Shown: piece by piece, positions 56,390 to 64,000 of the stretch | Position numbering within the stretch: the first letter of the stretch is position 1 | How the letters are laid out: each line of letters begins with the position of its first letter | Assembly (NCBI GenBank): GCA_002150815.3 | Contig: NDFF03000029.1 | Location: 434,001-498,000 of the forward strand | Length of the DNA: 64,000 nucleotides | Direction: 5' to 3' | From: Grammothele lineata | Lineage: Eukaryota; Basidiomycota; Agaricomycetes; Polyporales; Polyporaceae | Translations under genes and position numbers: made by a program | The notes under the pieces: model-generated | Told to the model about the DNA's origin: nothing | The model's database searches: none | The model's input: only the letters and a program-made list of their open reading frames with translations

Positions 56390-59203
56390 GCTCTCTTAGG
56401 ATACTGCTTCTCGCTTCGCGCCCGCCCGGGCGCGCCTAATTCCTCACGTTTCCCACTGTACCCCGTATTCGATGCTCCGGACTTGTGCAGACTGTGCTCT
56501 ACCTGTATCCATCCATCCATCCGTCCCCCCATCCGTCCACGCATCTGCCCGCCGTGTCATGTCCCATCTCATTGCTCTCTCACGTCTCGATCCGCGCATC
56601 ACTCGCCTTGTCATAAAGAAAAATCACGACCAACTCACGACCTTCGCTTTCGCAATCCTAAAACCCCTTTTCAGCCCGCCTTCGCCCTGTTTGATCTTAA
56701 GCTATTCTCTGCATATATGCGTCATGCCTTTTCCCTTTTTTTGTTTTCTTTCCTGTCGCTTCTTCGTTTGCCAGGAACCGGCCGCTCGCAAGACTCGTCA
56801 AGAATTCAGACTCACGGAACCGAACCGATTACTGCTACCGCTACCGTCTTCGACACCGAAACGACTAATCGAGAAAACGCCCACACACCACGCCCCTGCC
56901 TCGCGCCGCGCCGTCGCACCGTCTCGCTGTTCCTGTTGCCGTCTTCGTTGCCTCCGCGCCCCGTTCCTCTCGGGCACATGGCCCGCGGCACGCAGCACGC
57001 CCTTAATTCGGACGACGTCGAAGGCCTACCCCATCCATATCCGCACCTGCTGAAGCACTCGTAATCGCCCGCGCCGCACCCTCACCCTCACCCTCACCCC
57101 ATCCCCCGAACGCTATTTATTGGCGCCTCACGTGCGCCCGGCCGGACGCCCTGCACATACGGACACGCACGACTCCCTTCCCCGGCCCACTTTGTACTCG
57201 ACCCCGACTCAGATTCCGACTCCCACGGTCCCATGCTTCGACGTCCCCCGAACGCACGCACGCACGCGCATCACACGCTGCGTTGCGCGCCACGCCTTCT
57301 CTACTCTACTTTACTCTACCGCACGACGGCCCCACCCTACCTCCCCGGGCGCGTTTTAATCATCTATCGTGGTCGCTCGCGCCCAGGCCCGGGACCGTCG
57401 TCTGCAGAGGAGAAGAGAGAGGGGTGTGGTTGGGAGGGGCAACAAGTGCTGAAGACGGCGTTCCTTGGGGTTTGGGGTTAATCGCTCCGCGGACTGTGGG
57501 CTGAGGCTCTCGGCTGCGGTGCTGTTCTTGCTGTGGTGGGGGTGGGGGTGGTGGTTGGGCGGAGGAGGAAGCGTACGGAGGGAGAGAAGGAGGAGGGAGG
57601 ATGGATGGTGTACCCGCGCCGCACCTCGCCGCGCGCTGCGGCCCTCGAGGCACGTATCTCGTACCCCGCATCGTGTATCGTGGCGTGCGCGCGGTCGTCT
57701 CGCTCGTGCTCGCGCATCGGAGCGCGCGCGGGACGGCGATTGCGCGGGCGGAGAACGTGGGCGGGGATGGAGGGGCTGGAAGCTTTGGAAGTGGAGAGCC
57801 GTGAGCGGACGGAGGGAATGTGGTTGGTTGGTTGGTTGGAGGACCCGAGGGGAAAGGGAGAGAGGGGAGAGGAGAGGAGGGGAGGAGGAAGTGGAGGAGG
57901 AAAGAAGGTCGCTCGTTTCGGTGCCGTCGACGCACGCACACACGCACACCACGTCCCGTTCGTTCTCGCCCGCGCCGCCCTCGCTCGTGCGGGGGTGCGG
58001 CGCACGCCCGTTCGTTCATTACTTACTGTAAGCTGCCCGGCGCCCGCGCGCGGCCGGGCGCGCCTCTCGTCCGTTCTCGCATTAATTTGACTGGGATTCT
58101 GCCGTCTCTGCCGTCTCTGCTGCTCATGACGTGCCCGTGCTCATAAACGTGTGGGCTTCCCTGCTACTCTGCAATATATGTGGCCTTCCAGCCGGAACGT
58201 CCGCAGCTCGAAGACTGCGGGGGTGTGGTCATCGGGGAAGCTTCTTTAATTATTCGAGGCGCGTCCCCCAGCTTCCGGAGCGCCTCTCCGCCGCCTGCGC
58301 GAGGTGCGCGTGTCGTTTGCCGCTGGAGAACACGTACGTTTCATTTTGAATGAGCGACCATCCGGGCACGCGCACGGTCAGAGTGAGCAGGGTTGTTCCC
58401 TTCCCGGAGTCGGCGCTGTCGGCGGGCATCAACACGCGGAGGGGCGTTCCATCAGTAACTCGTCAATTGCAAGGACGCCGGAGGCGGGGGCAGGCGGGCA
58501 AACGCTGACGTAAGGCGTTCAGTATCGATGGGATCTCCCGCGCGCGGCGGGGACGGCGGAGCGGGAGACGCGCTCCATGCAGCGCTTAGCGCATAGCGCT
58601 GGCCGCCGAGGCTCACCTTGTCTCTCGCCGCTGTTGTCCTCCGTCTTCCCCGCCGCGCTTCCCGAGTCTGAGATGCCGTATAGGCTTTCTTCACGTTTAA
58701 TTCCGACAGTTTAGAGGGCCGCCGCTTTCTCAGGGTCATCTCGGAGGTCTTTGGTTGCCGCGGCACTCAGGCTGTTTAATTAAGTGACTGTTGTGGTAAT
58801 TTGACGTGGTTGAGAACTGGGAAGGGCGGAGCGGGCTTCGAGTCGAAGGTGCGCCTGCTGATGCATTCGATTACTCGCGAAAGCTTCTAACGTCTGTATA
58901 TGCGTCTCCCTCAGCGCCCTGGAGTGGCCGGTGGCAGCGGGGAAAGGACGGAAGGGTCTGCGCAGTCAACTTGAACGCTTTTCAGTTCCATGCGCAGCAT
59001 CGACACTATCCGCGCGCAGTTCGATATAATTGCAATACGGTCCTCGATCTCCTCCTATCGTCGTGCCTAGGTGGGCTCTCTTCCGGTCTCGGGTCGATAA
59101 GGCCCTCGGGCTCGGAATCGCGCGACATACTCGAATCGGTGCGCAGCGCCGCAGCCCGCGCGCAGGATGTGCCACGCGGCCTGTCTTCGGGAGGGAGAGA
59201 AAG
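56390..59203. other. 2.8 kb gene-poor region
   Basis: Starts with the F-box-like gene's 3' UTR. Contains simple repeats (ATCC run at 56516-56522; ACCCTC run at 57078-57098) and strongly purine-biased plus-strand tracts at 57540-57605 and 57818-57908. Open frames of up to about 219 codons occur on both strands in the same place, which points to composition, not coding. No gene is supported. Confidence 0.4.
57818..57908. repeat. Purine-rich low-complexity tract
   Basis: About 90 bases, nearly all G and A on the plus strand, beginning with repeated GGTT units and continuing with GGAGAGGGGA-like runs. Could form triplex or G-quadruplex structures; no function is shown. Confidence 0.55.
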
Positions 59204-59601
59204 TCACGACTCCGGTGTGTCGATGACGATTGAGGCGTGTGCCGACGTCACCCTGAATACATAACGAGATTCTACTACCTCTTCGAGTCGCCGCTCGACT
59301 TGCACATGCGTACAGGAGGCAGAGTTATATGGCAAGAGCACGTCCATCGCAAACTGATTTCCACAGTCTCCAGCATTCGCCCGGAAGACAGCAACTCTCT
59401 CGCTGCACCTCGAACCACTGCGTGCATTGTCGTCATACGTGGGTCCTCCCATAACACCGGCTCGCTATAGGGATCCTGTGGCCATGCGGGGTGTACGGCG
59501 TGCCACGGGAACGCGGTGTTCAGGATGAATGAACGTAGCGGATGCGTGCTCCCAGCGATCTTAACCATTGATATCTGTAGAGCCGTAGGAACGTTGCGTT
59601 A

Positions 59602-60822
59602 TTACCAACATTGGATGTGTAGTGTGACGAGACACACCAATACCAGCTCAAATTCTTCCCGAGATACAGTTCCCAACGATAACTCCAACTTTGCGAGAGA
59701 GAACCTGTTTTCTGCGCGTGTCATTGCTCGGGCGAAGTCTGCCTGCATAAACCTGATTGGGGAGTTTATTTCCAGGCGAAGTTCCGCGTCTCTTCCCTCT
59801 CCAAGGATCGAAAATAGGTCCTCCATATTTCCTTTGTACTGGTTAACGTCGATCTTGCGCGCCGTCCATTCCGGAGAGGCCCCGAATCCAAATGCGTAGA
59901 TGTCCAACATCGGCCCGCGCACGCACTCCAGAGCCCGCCATACGCCGACGCCAACTGGCATCTGCGCTTGCGCCTCGACGTTTACAGCGCGAGTATGTTC
60001 GGGGCTATCTCTCATATCCATGGAATTCCACGAATCACGATCGTTGAGCGCGAAAGTAGTCACAGCCGGAAACATGCGTGTCCAAGGTTTGGGGTTGTGG
60101 AGGAAGTAGTGGCGGAGCGTGAGCTCGCGCACACGCGGAAAGCATGTGCCTGCGGGTAGATCGGCGAGATGTCTTTCGATGGGGGGCGTAAGAGTGAGTG
60201 AGGAAAGGGTATCGCAAAAAGGAAGGAGCTTGCTGAGGACGTTCAAGCGGTTGATCTCGGTGATCGAAGAGATAGGCATGTATGCGTCGTCGTCCCATCG
60301 CGAATATACAGATATGTGAGCGGAGCGGAGAGGGCCAGAACGCAGGGGCGAGAGGAGGGCAGTTCCACAATTACCAAGACTCGTCAGGTGGAGGTGGGTA
60401 GTGTGCGTAAGGACGCTTGCGAACGCATCAGAGAGAAGAGAGTAGGAACTGAGGACGACGTCGGTATGCAATATGGTGAGCGAGCGTATGACAAGGACGT
60501 CCGCATGCCCATGTAGGAAATCACTCAGCATCCTCCCAGAAGCCAGATTGAGCGGACTATCCATCTCGAAGCGCAGCTTGAGGGGAATGCAAGTGCGATG
60601 ACCGTCCTCGCCCGCCGACATAAAGCGGAGGAAAGAGCGCACTGTGTCACTGCCCCAAAGTTCGACTTCATCTTGCAACATGAGACTTGCAGCATAGCCG
60701 TACAAGGTGCGATTCATGCGCATCATAACAGATATCTGTGCGAGAGGGAGGAAGGACATGACGTGCAAAATCACGTCGCAGGGTAGGTTTGGCCCGACCA
60801 CCGAGTTCAGCGCGGAGCTCAT
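59602..60822 (-). CDS. F-box-like protein
   Basis: ATG at 60822 (MSSALNSVVGPNLP). An F-box-like N-terminus follows (LPCDVILHVMSFLPLAQISVMMRMNRTLYGYAASL), then about 350 residues with hydrophobic/Leu-rich blocks (LKLRFEMDS, TLSSLTLTPP, VRELTLRHYF). The open frame ends at 59602 (VCLVTLHIQCW), but the last residues are not obviously a natural end. A further open stretch lies at 59204-59452 (VERRLEEVVESRYVFRV), so a 3' intron and extra exon are possible. Probable SCF adaptor; target unknown. Divergent from the ABCA gene at 61614. Confidence 0.68.
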   Translation of the reverse strand: MSSALNSVVGPNLPCDVILHVMSFLPLAQISVMMRMNRTLYGYAASLMLQDEVELWGSDTVRSFLRFMSAGEDGHRTCIPLKLRFEMDSPLNLASGRMLSDFLHGHADVLVIRSLTILHTDVVLSSYSLLSDAFASVLTHTTHLHLTSLGNCGTALLSPLRSGPLRSAHISVYSRWDDDAYMPISSITEINRLNVLSKLLPFCDTLSSLTLTPPIERHLADLPAGTCFPRVRELTLRHYFLHNPKPWTRMFPAVTTFALNDRDSWNSMDMRDSPEHTRAVNVEAQAQMPVGVGVWRALECVRGPMLDIYAFGFGASPEWTARKIDVNQYKGNMEDLFSILGEGRDAELRLEINSPIRFMQADFARAMTRAENRFSLAKLELSLGTVSREEFELVLVCLVTLHIQCW

Positions 60823-61613
60823 CTGTACGAGCAAGTCGGCGAGCTGAGTGCTTCATGGTCAAGGTAATGAAAGCTAATATGTACGCACCTTTTTAGGAGC
60901 CTGTCCGGGATTCAACGACTGCAACAACCACCAATTGCCGCTAACTACCAGCTCGGGAGCCTGAAAGTGACTTCGCGGACGTTGTGACTCAGAGAACCCT
61001 CGTGGAAGGTGTCAAGTGTTAAGTTTTTCCTCACATAACGAGGAATGAAAGAATTTCGGTGGTACGCGCCAGAAAGACAACAGCGTAGACTGAAAGCCGA
61101 GGGCAACAAGTCGAGCCTGCCATACTGCACGCCTGAGCGGGGTCTCTTGGGGTGACGTCACGGTTACGCTCTGCACGTAACGGTCACCACGATCACCATC
61201 AGTGACACAGGAATCCATCACGTGCAGTTAGGGCGACTGGCGCCGTCAGCCTGAGGCCGCGCGAGACCGAGCGAGTCTCTGCTTCTCACGTCCACTGCTG
61301 CGAGTGCGTCGACCATGGCGCAGTCGACTCGAGGAACGCTGCGCAACGCGAATCTTGAGCTGCGTAACTCACAGGTGGTCATTGTGACTGCGAGGTCTGT
61401 GGATGTAGGCAGATCGCCGAGACGTTCTCCGAGAAGAATCGTCTGGAGGGAGTCGGCGAAGCTCATCAAAACGGTGGCCGCAATTGATTGCTATTGATTC
61501 CGTGCGGCCTCCTCCCAAGCTGTCTACACATATATAACGTTCCTGATTTTCTGGTGCGATCACCCTTCCGTCTCCTTCAGGCGCATCGGCCTCTGACGCC
61601 CCGGTCCCATAAC
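60823..61613. promoter_or_regulatory. Bidirectional promoter region, F-box-like / ABCA transporter
   Basis: 791 bp between divergent starts. ACATATATAAC at 61528-61538, about 80 nt before the ABCA ATG at 61614, is a likely TATA element for that gene. No gene within. Confidence 0.5.
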
Positions 61614-64000
61614 GATGCGTCTCTTCATCCGCCAGTTCATAGCACTTTCCTTCAAGAATTGGACTGTGCTTGCTAGGAACCCCATCGTATGTGCTTTATT
61701 TTCTCTTCGTTGGCATGCTCTTCTGATCTCACATGGTGGTCACAGGTCAACTTGTTCCGATGTTTGATTCTGCCAGTCGGCCTGGCAGTGTTCCTCGCAT
61801 ACGCGCAGGTTTTCATCAACAGACCTCAGGGCGTGAGTCTAACCCACACGAATATGCGGATGGCGCTGAATCGAACATTGGGCGTGTAGGCGGGCGTGGG
61901 CACCGCCGTTCCCGTTTTTCGGCTAGCAGATACCTTTGACCCCGCTCTTCGTTTGGTCTGGACTGACGACACCGGCGGCACCGGTAGCCCTTCTGCCGCC
62001 GACATCTTCGCTCGCGTCACCAGTGGATTCTCGGACCAGCAGCTCGCGGCCGTTCACAAGGTCGATACGGCGGACATCTCTAATCTCTGCCTCCAGAATT
62101 TCCACGGCGTCTCCGAATGCTTCGCTAGCGTCACGTTCGACGCCATACCTGAAGCGAACAGTGAAGCGACGTTGAACTACACCATCCGCGTGGACGACAA
62201 CCTGGGATTCGTCAGCGTTCGAAACCATAAGAGCGACTACGAAGTCCGCGTGCTCCCTCTGCAATGGGCGATTGATAGTGTGAGTGTATAGCCTCACTCT
62301 TTTTATGACTGTTTGACTGAGTCTTCACGTAGGCGATTATTGAGCTGAGCACTGGCGCGACTCCTACAACGCCGCTGCAGCTGCCATATACCCAGTCTAC
62401 CGACGAGGATTTGAACGAGGGCGTCAGACTGAGTAAGCACAGATATACATCGGCTTTCAAGGAATTAAATATACTCATTATCTACCTAGGCTATGTTGGC
62501 TTTGTTGCCAGTATACTGTCTTTCCCGTTGTGAGTACGATCAACGCTTTGAGGTATCACTCGTTTCACATTCTGTCTCCAGTTTCTTTTGTTTCGTTGGC
62601 ATCGCCTTCCACTTGGCGGGTGCCAGTGCCTCTGAGCGTGCCAGCGGCTTGACCAGTCATATGAAAGCGATGGGTTTACTCGACTCCGCCCGTATCTTGT
62701 ACGTTAGCGCACAATGCTTCCGGAAAATCAGTACTGAACCTTCTGCAGGTCATGGCTCGTCAACCTTGACCTGGCGTACATCCCCGCATGGATCATCATC
62801 GCACCGGTCTGGCAAATCAAGCTCTTTGTCAAGGCACCAGTCGGTATACTCGTCGCCTTGAACGTCCTTACCGGCCTCTCCGTTGCGAGCTACGCTCTCT
62901 TCGTTAGTGCGCCGTTCGGCAGGAGCCCGTACTTAGCCGCAATTGGCGCGACCGTCGTGGTACTCGTTTGGGCGGTAATTGGGCTCGTTGCAAACACTAT
63001 CGACATGTCCGACGGAGAAGTGTTCATCCTGACTCTGCTGTTCCCCCCGTTCATGTTCTCTACCGCGATCCGAGTTCTGGACGAGTTCGAACGGACTCTG
63101 AACGTTGCGCAGGCCAGCGCCGTGGAAGCTATTGGGGTGTATCATTTCAGACTATGGCCGATGTTTCTCGCTGCGACGGTACGTATTTTTTGCCCTGCGT
63201 CTACTGTTGATGCGTGTTCACACTTTTTGCGCGGAACCTGATAGATCTCTATCTTTTTGTGGCCGTATATCGGTATGCTCTGGGAGCGTTGGCTCTACGA
63301 CGCCCGTAGTCCCTCTGCATTGTCCGGATGCGGCGGCAGAAGGCGTAGGCAAGGTGATGACCTCGCACCTGGGAACGGCGTCGCAATCTCCATGAAGAAC
63401 CTCAGCAAGGAGTTCAGCACATCGTGGTTCAAAAAGACTGACCCCGTCATCGCGGTATCAGACCTTACGCTCGACGTTCCCAAGCATGGCATTTTCGTGC
63501 TCTTGGGACCCAATGGGTACGTACGTTTCTATAACCCTGAGATGCCCTCAAGCTTATACGTAAATTCCTAGTGCGGGAAAATCAACGATTATGTCCATCC
63601 TTGGCGGCCTCACGGGCCGCACTCGCGGTACTGTCTCCTTCGAGGGTGGCGCCTCCCGTCCTCCCGCGGGAACTATCGGCATTGTTCCTCAGCAGAACGT
63701 CCTCTTCCCAGAGCTTACATGTCTTCAAACGATCAAGCTCTGGAAAGCGATCAAACCTACGACCCTAGAGAGCACGAGTGAGGAGGAGGATGTGCAACAG
63801 CTTTTGGGGGACTGCGACCTCGAAGAGAAGATTCACTACAGGGCGGGCGGTTTGAGTGGGGGCCAGCAGAGGAAACTACAGCTGGCCATCGGTCTCGTTG
63901 GCGGGTCGAACAGTGCGTCCATCTTAATCCTTGTAGGTCATCTGATTCAAGCTGATGTACTTGAATAGTCCTTCTGATCGACGAGGTGTGTGCCTATTCG
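61614..64000 (+). CDS. ABC transporter subfamily A, second copy (cut by window end)
   Basis: ATG at 61614 (MRLFIRQFIALSFKNWTVLARNPI). Exons follow the pattern of the transporter at 14643-20580: VNLFRCLILPVGLAVFLAYAQ helix, large ectodomain (TAVPVFRLADTFDP, LNYTIRVDDNLGFV, VLPLQWAIDS), five or more membrane helices around 62490-63260, then NBD1 (VAISMKNLSKEFS). Walker A is split GPNG/AGKS by an intron (about 63517-63571), as in the first copy, and the signature is LSGGQQRKLQLAIGL (63847-63895). The window ends just after the VLLIDE Walker B. Cys is scarce. No break seen in the visible 5' half. Presumed lipid transporter; substrate unknown. Confidence 0.87.

Noticed and set aside
57078..57098. 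CCCTCA-type run considered as telomeric repeat
   Set aside because: Unit is ACCCTC, not the CCCTAA type expected for basidiomycete telomeres, and only three to four units are present.
57360..58090. Several 175-219 codon open frames on both strands
   Set aside because: All coincide with low-complexity purine/pyrimidine tracts; frames on opposite strands overlap completely and contain Pro/Ser or Arg/Gly runs only.

Overview
The window is eukaryotic nuclear DNA from a filamentous basidiomycete, most likely an agaricomycete. Genes carry many short (about 50-70 nt) GT-AG introns, coding DNA is GC-rich, and the gene content fits that group: a basidiomycete-style HNH_2 nuclease family, a tandem P450 cluster, full-size ABCA transporters, a membrane LysM protein and F-box-like proteins. 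I see no rRNA, no convincing tRNA and no prokaryotic features. Exon boundaries were inferred by hand from splice signals, reading-frame phase and paralogue comparison.

Layout. 1-9450 is a duplicated block: a dead NAD-malic enzyme copy (minus), HNH gene copy 1 (plus), a relic of an ABCA transporter tail, a 1.83 kb element with 533-bp inverted arms inserted in the 5' leader of HNH gene copy 2, HNH copy 2 itself, then an intact malic enzyme (minus). 9806-14128 holds a LysM membrane protein, a multi-pass membrane protein and a kinase-like protein lacking the usual catalytic motif. 14643-20580 is a complete ABCA transporter. 21394-24594 holds two small signal-peptide proteins and an unidentified possible gene. 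25993-36813 is a head-to-tail array of three cytochrome P450 paralogues on the minus strand. 38007-39209 has a short cysteine-rich reading frame and a second GPI-type protein.

41112-47559 is conserved housekeeping territory: an importin-9/Kap114-type karyopherin and, converging on it, an Arg/Ser-rich splicing-type protein. 48200-50633 is another malic enzyme with two extra introns compared with the first intact copy. A 4.2 kb gene-poor stretch precedes an F-box-like gene (54832-56389). After another gene-poor stretch come a second F-box-like gene (minus) and a divergent second ABCA transporter cut by the window end.

The main theme is local duplication: malic enzyme three times, HNH nuclease twice, ABCA transporter twice plus a relic, P450 three times, GPI-type proteins twice. 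The clearest unusual object is the long-inverted-repeat element at 3513-5340, with its 5-bp target duplication and a paralogous empty site in the same window.
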